A DNA stretch of 64,000 nucleotides from the NCBI GenBank assembly GCA_030686995.1, contig CM060684.1:10169897-10233896 (forward strand), written 5' to 3'. How positions within the stretch are numbered: position 1 is the stretch's first letter; the number at the start of each line of letters is the position of its first letter. The translations under genes were made by a program, and so were the position numbers. This stretch comes from Artemisia argyi. Taxonomy: Eukaryota > Streptophyta > Magnoliopsida > Asterales > Asteraceae. Below the pieces are notes generated by a model. The model did not search any database. It was given only the letters and a program-made list of their open reading frames with translations, and had not been told where the DNA came from. Positions 56,101-64,000 of the stretch are shown here, piece after piece.

Positions 56101-59100
56101 TCCAAGTTATACTCTTATTGGGGTCTTTGAGATAATTATTAAGGCTTCCATTGATGGCATACTCGGAAACAATTGCATAGTTTTCAGCACAATAACCGAT
56201 GAAAGGAGCGATGTTTTCATGGTGCAACATGGAAACTATCTCAAGCACGGAGCGGAATCTAGAATCGTCTCTCGGCTTATCAAAATCCCTATATATTTTT
56301 ATGGCAGCTGTGCGGTTTTGCAAGCGATCAGAGAGATGTCCTTTGTAGACCACATAACCATAATCTTGTTCTCTGATCTTAATTTCTTCACTGAAGTTTT
56401 TGGTCGCCTTTTTGATCTCCTCTGGTGGAATTCGAAAATTTTCTAGTGAGTCTGCAGGGTTTCTCCGTTTGGCAATTGCAGACGCAGCTTGTTGGTTCTG
56501 TGAACATTAACACAAACAACTTTGCTTAGTGCCGCCTACCGATACTCCTGTTATCTTAATAAACAATTGTATTCTCTCTGGTTTTAATGAGTCAATTGCA
56601 AAACCAAAGAAAAAAAAAGCTGGAGAAGATTTCTCACCAATTTTTTTCAACTGTGATGCACCTTAATCTGTTGACCGAGATGCAATTTTATAACTTGATT
56701 TGATTTTTTGAGATGATTTTATTTAAAAACCAATTACCTAAATAATCCTTCTACATAGTGGTTTTACTAAAGTAAACTTTTTTCCTATGTTTTACACAAA
56801 TAAACCAAATATGTCACATCACACTTTTCAATTGCCCAACCATTTTACTCGCCCAAAAATAAAACGCCAGAATTAATTCTCACATTCGCCCGGATCTCCT
56901 TTACTCGCCCAAATTAAAATACTAGCCCAAATTAAAACACTCCCGCATTATAACACTCGCCCAGATCTACCACATTTATATTAAATGGCCCATTTGGCGC
57001 GACTAAAAAGCAATCAGGCGAATGAAAAGCAAATAGTCTTCTAGGCATGCTATGAATTTTATTTATGGGAATTAATGGGAGAAGTAAAAGTTGATGTCTT
57101 AATAATTTTATATAGTCTTTTGATGATACTTTAGCAGTCTAGCAAGAGAAAATAGGTGGGTTTGGACAATACTTACCATATTAAAAAAATACTACATTCG
57201 CTCAAATCTACAATTCGCCTAACACATCGCCTGGAAGTCGCCTAGCGGTGCTTAGAACTCGCCTAGCACTCGCCTGTTAAATGACCTTGCTTAGAACTTG
57301 CCTAGCATATCGCCTAGAATACGGGTGTTTAATTTCAATAAATTCAGTCGCCTAAACTTTCGTCCGGAGACACGTGTATGGTCAAAAAGTCATCTAGTAA
57401 TCAATCTAAGGGATAATATTTAAAAGTTATGTCCAATTTCGTAAACTACTTGTAGAAATGGGCCATTTAAAAAAAAATTCTCTTTATTTTATTTTATTTT
57501 ATTTATTTTTTGTTGAAAAATTATTTACCAATTATGATATGGTTTGATTGTGTACAAACATAGAGACGAAATTTGTAAACAAAAAGACTTACATGAATAG
57601 CCAGTGCTTCTTCAATCGTCTTGACAATCACATCCATCCTAGGGCGATCCTTTATGTTGAAACTGATGCATTTATATGCAATATCTATATACATATGAAA
57701 CGAACGCCGGTCAACATTATCTATGATACTTGGATCAATTAACTGCTCGGGTCCATCACCATAGACACGTCGAACCCGATTAATTACATTCTTTGGATCC
57801 ATCGTCCCAGTCAATATTTCAAACATAAGTATGCCGTATGAGTAAATGTCTGCTTCTATGTTCAGGATCTTGCTTTCTTTGTAAACTGGATCAATGTAAA
57901 TGTGAAGGTTATCAAGAACAGGTCCCCAGACATTTCTTTGTAAACCGGATTTTTGCTTATAAGGTCTATAAATTTCTGGACGTGGCTGATTCGCACGGAG
58001 TAATACTGAGAGATCAAGACCACAGATTTTTGCTTCCAGATTTTTATTTAACAATACATTGTCGTTCCGGACATTTCCATGTATTACTCTACCATGATCC
58101 CCGACACCTGAGTGAAGGTAACTGAGCCCTTTTGCAACACTTATGCAAGTCTTGAGACGCTGCGCCCAGGTAAAGGGACACCTTTTCTCTTGTGTGGGAG
58201 TGAGATAGTCAAAAAGTGTTCCAGTTATACCATATTTGCTGTACACGTCTTCAGAGTAAAAAGGGATGATGTTTTCATGGTACAACAGTGGAATTATCTG
58301 ATCAGCCTCTTCAAGATAGTTGCCAGATGCGATAGCAGCTGTGCGATTTTGCCAGAGTTCATAGAGTTGTCCTATTTCGACATGACGAGAATTCTTAGAA
58401 ATCTTCAAATTCTCTGAAAAAGCCACATTGATAGCCAGTGCGTCCTCAATCGTCTTGACGATCACATCCATCCTAGGGCGATCCTTTATGTTGAAACTGA
58501 TGCATTTATATGCAATCTCTATAAACATATGAAACGAACGACGGTCAACATTATCTATGATAAATGGATCAATTAACTGCTCGGGTCCATCACCATAGAA
58601 ACTTCGAACCAGATTTATCATCTGTCGTTCCTTATAATGATAATCAGGATCCATCCCAGACAATATTTCAAACATTAGTATGCCGTATGAGTAAATGTCT
58701 GCTTCTATGTTCAGGATCTTGCTCTCTTTGTAAACCGGATCAATGTAAGTGGAATCTACCTCAGACACGTGGTGGTGTCTATATTTTTCTGGAAGTGGCT
58801 GATTCGCACGGAGTAATACAGAGAGATTAAAACCACAGATTCTTGCTTCCAGATTTTTATTTAACAGTACTTTGTGGCTTCTCAAATCTCCGTGTATTAC
58901 TCTACCATGATCCCCGACACCTGAGTGAAGGTAACTGAGCCCTTTTGCAACGCCTATGCAAGTCTTGAGACGCTGCGCCCATGTAAAGTTAGGCCTATCC
59001 TTTTCTTTGTGGAGATAGTCATTTAGCCTATTAAAAATACCATATTTAGCGTACCCTTCATGTTTGAAATCAAAATATTCAGAATCAAAATATACAATGT

Positions 59101-59320
59101 TCACTTCAGGATAGTTGCCAGATGCGATAACAGCTATGCGGTTCACCCAGAATTTGAGTTCTCCTATGTCGACATGACGAGAATTCTCAAAAAAATTCAA
59201 ATCCTCTGAAAAATCAAGACCTGAAGATTTTTCAGAAGTTTCCGAATTCTCTGAGGAAGCGTCGCTGATATCCTCCAGAGTACTTTGAAAATTTTGAAGG
59301 TTTACACCTGAAGAAGACAT
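53128..59320 (-). CDS. Tandem kinase gene: three pseudokinase domains and one kinase (exons 59320-57593, 56497-55544, 54860-53922, 53196-53128)
   Basis: All exons meet at canonical sites (GTAAGT donors, CAG/TAG acceptors) and every junction is phase 0, giving a model of 576+318+313+22 = 1229 aa. Only exon 1 begins with an own ATG (59320). The internal kinase exons start with related sequence (AACCAACAAGCTGC, AACCACAGAGCTGC). The domains resemble the CrRLK1L/FERONIA-like kinase group but there is no signal peptide, ectodomain or membrane segment, so the product is probably cytoplasmic. Proteins with kinase and pseudokinase domains in series act in immunity in cereals (tandem kinase proteins); a role here is inference. 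The exons could instead be three separate genes; a transcript would decide. Confidence 0.65.
53423..53590 (+). other. Chloroplast DNA insertion (trnR-ACG 3' part and flank)
   Basis: 53423-53471 matches the 3' two thirds of chloroplast trnR-ACG, including the ACG anticodon loop (GGCTACGAACCACG) and T arm (GGTTCGAATCC). The following 100 bp (CAACCGGCCC..., TATGGAACTTGGGTG) fit the plastid sequence beyond trnR. The 5' acceptor strand and D arm are missing, so it is not a working tRNA. It lies in intron 3 of the kinase gene. Confidence 0.75.
53922..54860 (-). CDS. Exon 3: kinase domain with all catalytic motifs
   Basis: 313 codons. Glycine loop IGKGGFGNVYKG, VAIK Lys, IHRDVKSANILL, DFG, and the activation loop AGTDFYMDPIYDEGG, then KESDVYSFGVVMFELLSG. 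All residues needed for Ser/Thr kinase activity are present, unlike the upstream domains. The donor after EALEFQ is GTAAGT; reading through it would add only a few codons. Confidence 0.82.
54904..55013. repeat. 30-bp direct repeat in intron 2
   Basis: CCTAACTCGTATTCCTAACC plus ATAAAAAAAT occurs at about 54904-54934 and 54983-55013. The second copy abuts the Stowaway MITE. Confidence 0.75.
55019..55274. mobile_element. Stowaway-type MITE, 256 bp, in intron 2 of the kinase gene
   Basis: Ends CTCCTTCCGTCCCATATTAA and its near-perfect inverse, flanked by TA (55017-55018, 55275-55276). The TIR is the classical Stowaway CTCCCTCCGT type. No ORF. Confidence 0.9.
55544..56497 (-). CDS. Exon 2: kinase-like domain, probably inactive
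   Basis: 318 codons from acceptor CAG (56498-56500) to donor GTAAGTC. The VAIK-type Lys is present (AAIKIYR), HRD is intact (VLHRDFSSRK) but its following Asn is Lys, DFG is DFT, and the glycine loop is degenerate (REQDYGYVVYKG). The overall fold and the ESDVYSYGVVLFEILTG region are conserved. It probably binds partners or nucleotide without efficient catalysis. Confidence 0.75.
56498..57592 (-). other. Intron 1 of the kinase gene, with CGCC-word field
   Basis: 1.1 kb. Between 56840 and 57370 the words TCGCCCA and TCGCCTAG recur more than a dozen times at irregular spacing. No ORF or known transposon end is seen. Confidence 0.55.
57593..59320 (-). CDS. Exon 1: two degenerate kinase domains
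   Basis: 576 codons. A Ser-rich N-terminus (1-45) precedes domain 1 (about 48-296) and domain 2 (about 312-576). In domain 1 the VAIK Lys is missing, HRD is HGD (143-145) and DFG is GFN (163-165). In domain 2 HRD is HGN (414-416) and DFG is GLD (434-436). Both lack a glycine loop, so neither should transfer phosphate. The structural C-lobe (ADIYSYGILMFEIL, RP, CISFNIKDRP) is well kept. The two domains are near-identical in places, a recent internal duplication of about 790 bp. Confidence 0.8.
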
Positions 59321-59463
59321 TGTTTTTGATGTTGTTTAGAAGCGAAGTATACCAAAGGCCTTGTGGCCAAGGAATATTGTGAGATAATTGATTTTGAAAA
59401 AGAAGAAAGTAAAGATTTTAGGATCTAAATGAAAGAGAAAAACAAAAACTCAGATGGAGAAAT

Positions 59464-59469
59464 GGTCAA
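59464..59469 (-). promoter_or_regulatory. W-box-like motif upstream of the kinase gene
   Basis: TTGACC on -, 144 bp before the ATG. WRKY factors bind this core. The motif is short, so a chance match is possible. Confidence 0.25.
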
Positions 59470-60241
59470 ACATTGTACAGTATAAAATAGTCTTTTGCAA
59501 TGTAATAATGCAATGCGCGTTTTTGGTTGGCACAATCCGATCTATTGTACTACACGTTTTGACCCGTTTCACTTATATTACGTAGTAATTAGTAAAAGGA
59601 TGATTTTATACAAATACCCGCTATCTTTTATATAAACATCCCCTGTCTACTAGAAGGGTAATCGCGTAATGTGATAACAGATAGTCATTTTTTTGGCGAG
59701 CAAATGAATTTTAATTTAAACTTCTTTAATTAGCATGTCCCAAATATTATAAAGTAGTAGAGATATATGGTTTTCAAAGTATAACATTTAAATTATTAAT
59801 AGTGTAAATGTTTAACATAATTATTTTTCAAAATTTATAATTAAATTGATAGTTATAAGTTTAATGAGTTTTTTCTTATAAACAATTTATTAAAATGTAC
59901 CAATATTAGAGGGCGGTTACATATACTTTAAATGAGACTTAAATTTTTAGATTTTATATTAATTTTCTACTTTTCATTTTATAGTAAGGTTTTTTTAGTA
60001 ATGTTTTTTGTTTTAAAATTTTAATACTTACTTAGGCTACTCAGAGTAAGGAGAGATTATCCCTCCTAATTTCACTGTGACATCAGTTTTCTCTCTCCAG
60101 TGACCATCAGGTGATTGGGTGCCCCAGTAAAGCGACCTACACTACAAAAAATATACCCCACAAAAATACCACTTTTAATTAATTAAATACACACACAAAG
60201 AAAAAAAAGGCAAGCGATTGTCGATTATATATACGACCAAC

Positions 60242-60291
<50 letters not shown>

Positions 60292-60617
60292 GATCGATCT
60301 CCTCCACAGTAAGGAGAACGACTTGTAATCGATCGCCAAAGTCGATCTTCTTCCCTTACCGCAACTAGCCTTATATAGTAAGTCACAAGTAGTATAGATT
60401 AAGAGTACTATTACTTTTTTTTTTTTTTCCTTTTCTTCTTTTTTTTTATATATATATTAAGAGTACTATTTACTGTTTGTGAAATGTGATGCATCACAAA
60501 GAAAATACTTTAATCGCATGCATAAGATGCTTTAGCTCTTGTCTATTTATTCCGGTTATTATCTAAGAAAAAAGTGACTTAGATAGGCATATATTTTATT
60601 GTCAACTTTGCATTTTT
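59470..60617. other. AT-rich upstream region, no gene seen
   Basis: Contains a 44-bp A run (60246-60289), short T runs near 60415-60445 and an isolated CACTACAAAAAA at about 60140. No coding signal. Confidence 0.5.
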
Positions 60618-61665
60618 CACTACAAGAAAAAGTGACTTTAGTGACCATATTTTATTTTTGTCACTATTTAGATGAAAATAGTGACAATATAATTTATAAT
60701 TTTATAGTAATTATTTTTGGTAATGGGTAAAAAGTCAGTGACAAAATTTATAAATGGTCACTACTCACTATGTTGTAACTAAATTACATGCTAGGTATTT
60801 TTAATTTAGAATAGTGACGAGAAATTTGGTCATTGATATGATAAACATTAGTGAAGAAATTTTAATCATTGTTTCACACATTGATAATTCTATCAAATGA
60901 TTATATAAGGGCAATTAGATATATACTTTCTAAAATTTATATATTCGTTTATTTATTCAAAAATCGTAAACACTATCACACGTTATAGAGAGAAAAAGAA
61001 AAGAAAAGAAAATAAAAGAAAAGAAAAAGAGAAAAAAAAAAAAAAAAAAAAAAAAAAAACTTGTATAATAGAGAAATAATCAAAGTTGCAAATATTTAAC
61101 TTTCTTTGGTGAAAGTTTCCCTTAAACATATTATTTAATACATAAACTTTCAAACAATATTACTTTTTATAATATGTAAGAATGAAAAAAGAATAACTTA
61201 AATATCAAACATCTAGAAAAAATAACTTAAATAATAAGAAAAAAACACCACATTGTTTCAACTTGAAGGGTTCATTTCAAACTTTCACATCTCTTTTCTT
61301 TTGCCAAACTTTTCGGCCTTTTCCTTGAATATCTATTCCCTCATCCGATCTGATCTCATATTACATTATCCACAAAAAATGCATTCGTCCTACTGTTTCA
61401 TTATCCCCTCATTTTCATTGATCATAATATTCTTGAGTCTTAACCATTCAATACGGGAAATCGAACAACACAACCATCTCAATCCGATTCTAATCACCTT
61501 CTACATCACATTAAACAAAACACCATTATATATTATGCATTAAAAGCTTAGATATTTTAATTAAATATTAAAAAATACAAGTGCCAAAATGTCAGAAATC
61601 ATAGTTATAAAAATTCTCCATTTGTAAATTTAGTGACCAAAGTTCTCGTCACTGATTTTGCAATT
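60618..61665. mobile_element. CACTA-like remnant with GTGAC subterminal repeats
   Basis: CACTACAAGAAAAAGTGAC is a typical CACTA-type end. AGTGAC or GTCACT recurs at least seven times to about 60840. AGTGACGAGAAATTTGGTCA (60815-60838) is inverted at 61630-61655. The right CACTA end is not found, so the element is truncated or decayed. Confidence 0.5.
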
Positions 61666-62235
61666 AAATAAAAAGCCACACTCCATATCAATCGAACAAT
61701 ATGTTTTTATATAAAAAAAGCAGGGACCATAATCTTCAATCCGACAATAATTTTTTCATATCTCAGTATCTCACCACATCTCCCAAAGTCCCAATCAGAA
61801 TCAGAATAATACAACTTAGGATTAATTTACAATGTTTTTATACATGTTTGAGTATATATTAAATTTCCAACAAAAAAAAGGGGAGATATGAAATTACCCC
61901 TAGAACTTAAATCTCACCATCATCAACTACCAGCACTGATTCACACAATAACTCAACCTATTTGTTTCGAACCAAACAATGCCATAACTGTAACCCACGC
62001 GCCACGGGTAAACCACAACGGCAACATCTACCACCAACCGCCGCATACTCAACCAACTTTCTCAATCGAAAAGGTAACATTATCCTTCATCTGCTAGGTT
62101 TCATAATTGCGTGAATTCCTAGTCGGTTTGTTTTCCTCATTAATGTTCATCGATATTTGCAAAATTATAAACGTCATGTTTAGCACCATTATCATCATGA
62201 TTGATGTGTTCATATATATAGTGTATATTTATTTT
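61666..62235. other. Unassigned AT-rich sequence
   Basis: Only short ORFs of low complexity. Nothing recognised. Confidence 0.4.
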
Positions 62236-62546
62236 CAGAACCCTGTTAAGTGCGGGAACTGTCAGAACTCCAATTTTGCATTAGAAAACATGCATGTTCA
62301 TATAAAACATGTATGTTTTCTTACATATACCTTAATACACATACCTGCGTAACATACATGTTTATATAAAACCCTGTTAAGTGCAACATATCAATGCAAA
62401 AATGGTTTTATATGAACATGTATGTTACGCAGGTATTTGTATTAAGGTATATGTAAGAAAACATACATATTTTATATGAACATGCATGTTTTCTATTGCA
62501 AAATTTGAGTTCTCGCAGTTCCCGCACTTAATAGGGTTCTGAAAAT
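62236..62546. mobile_element. Foldback element, copy 1
   Basis: Both ends carry TTTATTTTCAGAACCCT...AAGTGCGGGAACT in inverted orientation. Inside, about 50 bp arms (CCTTAATACACATACCTGCG and its inverse) flank a loop of about 30 bp near 62386-62403. Nearly the whole 310 bp can fold back. No ORF. Confidence 0.8.
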
Positions 62547-62565
62547 AAAGACCCATATATATATA

Positions 62566-62613
<48 letters not shown>
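62547..62613. repeat. (TA)n(TG)n microsatellite
   Basis: TA, then TG, then TA repeats between the two foldback copies. Confidence 0.9.
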
Positions 62614-62620
<7 letters not shown>

Positions 62621-62842
62621 CTTAATACACATACCTGCGTAACATACATGTTCATATAAAACCCTGTTAAGTGCAACATATCAATGCAAAATTGGTTTTA
62701 TATGAACATGTATGTTACGCTGGTATTTGTATTAAGGTGTATGTAAGAAAACATACATGTTTTATATGAACATGCATGTTTTCTATTGCAAAATTGGAGT
62801 TCTCGCAGTTCCCGCACTTAACAGGGTTCTGAAAATAAAGCC

Positions 62843-62845
<3 letters not shown>
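62614..62845. mobile_element. Foldback element, copy 2 (left arm missing)
   Basis: Matches 62330-62546 of copy 1 with few changes and ends in the same inverted end. The left about 90 bp are replaced by the microsatellite. Confidence 0.75.

Positions 62846-62922
<77 letters not shown>
62846..62922. repeat. (TA)n microsatellite
   Basis: About 75 bp of TA directly after the foldback copy. Confidence 0.95.
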
Positions 62923-64000
62923 TACTTATAAAGTAAAAATGGTCAAAGGGGAATTGTGGAAAAGTGAAATGTTGAAATTTTGGTCAATGCCCATAATGCC
63001 CTTGTCAAAATGGAAATCGAATGCCCTTTCTTAACTACATATCTACACTCATCTCTTCCCCCAAAATATTGCAGAAGCCTCTCTCTTTCACACACACAAA
63101 ACCTTTTTATACTCCCATCAAACGCCTATTCCCACCACCACTGCTCATACCACCACCACCCGACGCCACCACCATTGGACTCCAAGATCACAGAAACCAA
63201 CGTACCACCGAAGTTCACCCCCACCGTCATCCACCACCAAAGTAGTGATACCACCAAGAGGAACCACCAAGACCTACGACCATCAAAAGGGTCTTTATGT
63301 TTTAAGGTATTCTTTTGACCTTTTTTTCAATTGATCTATGAGTTTTGAGGGGTTTTTTTTTATAGATCTATAGATATTAATTGTAGATTTATGTATAATA
63401 ATAATTTTGGTGTTTTTGATGTTAGTGCCACCGCTGTAGTCGTCGCTTTTTCACCGGAAAAAGTCGCCGCCGTCGGAAAGTGTTGCTACCGACGAAACCC
63501 GCCACCAAATATTGAGGTATTTTTTGTCTAATTTTATGTACCTTTTTTGTTAAAATGGAAACTATTCACTATTGATGGCCCTTGAAACAATTTCAGGAAA
63601 CAAGACCTTCCCTATTGATGGCCCTCGGATTGAACTGAAAAATGATTGTGTTTATTTCTGGAAACGATTTAATACATTTAAAATTACAAGTTAATACATT
63701 TAAAATTGTGTATATTCGAATAATATGTTTCAATTCATTCCTCTTTTCTATATAATGAGTGCAATTACTATAGATCTAGGTACTACAAATTACTGTTGTA
63801 TATTGCCTTTGGAGAATCCTCAAATGCCAAGACGAAGCTTTTGGAGCCGAAGATAGAAAAGGCCTAACATATTGGTATTTCATCCATTCCAACTCCACTT
63901 GTTCCTTTTATCATGTTTGGTCTTTTATTATGTTTTAGTTTAAAAGTTCGTCTAATTAATTGGCATATTTGAGTACGTTAAGTTAACGTCATTACCTCTA
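62923..64000 (+). other. Possible 5' part of an unknown transcript, or transposon interior
   Basis: A His/Pro-rich low-complexity ORF (62980-63318) is followed by GTATTC and T-rich intron-like DNA. Near 63430-63520 there is a GC-richer patch followed by GTATTTTTTG. It looks like a leader with introns, but no protein family is recognised. Confidence 0.25.

Noticed and set aside
57521..57592. C-terminal extension of exon 1 of the kinase gene (reading to a stop at 57521)
   Set aside because: The frame passes a perfect GTAAGT donor at the same homologous place used by the other kinase exons. The extra codons show no conservation.
59481..59490. TATA box of the kinase gene
   Set aside because: TATAAAATAG is on + while the gene reads on -. 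On - it is CTATTTTATA, not a good TATA box.
62980..63318. 112-aa His/Pro-rich ORF as a gene
   Set aside because: Low-complexity CCACCA repeats give open frames in more than one register. No family, and the ATG is not distinctive.

Overview
This is a plant nuclear window, dense in transposons. The families point to Asteraceae (daisy family): Athila-type Ty3/gypsy elements primed by tRNA-Asp, a short Copia derivative carrying an ARID domain, a gag-only Athila relative, and kinase exons of the FERONIA-like type. The family assignment is inference with moderate confidence. Genes have GT-AG introns and the non-coding DNA is AT-rich with long (TA)n tracts.

Layout. 1-10052: 3' portion of an Athila retrotransposon on + (copy A), broken by one nonsense codon and one frameshift, with a 3.67 kb 3' LTR. 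10053-10268: 216 bp of an older repeat (R). 10269-25477: complete Athila element on - (copy B, 15.2 kb, TSD ACGTG) inserted in R; the uninterrupted target site survives in the R paralogue at 30335-30345. 25478-31787: element R, with a repeated LTR-like block, a 365-aa ORF of unknown function, an initiator-Met PBS and AT microsatellites. 31788-33621: decayed Copia gag-protease remnant and LTR. 33925-41454: complete non-autonomous Athila relative on - (two 1347-bp LTRs, TSD CTTAT, one gag-protease-like ORF, no polymerase). 41960-42148: orphan last exon of a FAM136A/DUF842-like gene. 42507-43451: MULE-like non-coding element with a nested hAT remnant.

43488-52751: tandem array of an unrecognised small gene family (two exons, about six membrane segments). 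Two copies are intact and a third is a pseudogene. The third unit is separated by a young 2.4 kb LTR retrotransposon (49418-51844, TSD ACATT, LTRs differing at 2 of 404 positions) whose single ORF joins a CCHC knuckle, a dead Copia protease, an ARID-type DNA-binding domain and a basic nuclear-signal-like tail. A 211-bp hAT MITE then splits the pseudogene.

53128-59320 on -: four exons joined by phase-0 introns appear to form one gene for a protein of about 1229 aa with four kinase-like domains in series, three degenerate and the last with all catalytic motifs. This resembles the tandem-kinase architecture known from plant immunity. Its introns hold a chloroplast trnR-ACG fragment, a Stowaway MITE and a field of CGCC words. 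59321-64000 has no convincing gene: a CACTA-like remnant, homopolymers, microsatellites and two copies of a foldback element.

The most notable candidates are the ARID-carrying retrotransposon, the four-kinase gene, an antisense tRNA-Asp 5'-half inside the LTR of the 33925-41454 element, and a hairpin plus internal polypurine-tract module shared by all three Athila-lineage elements.
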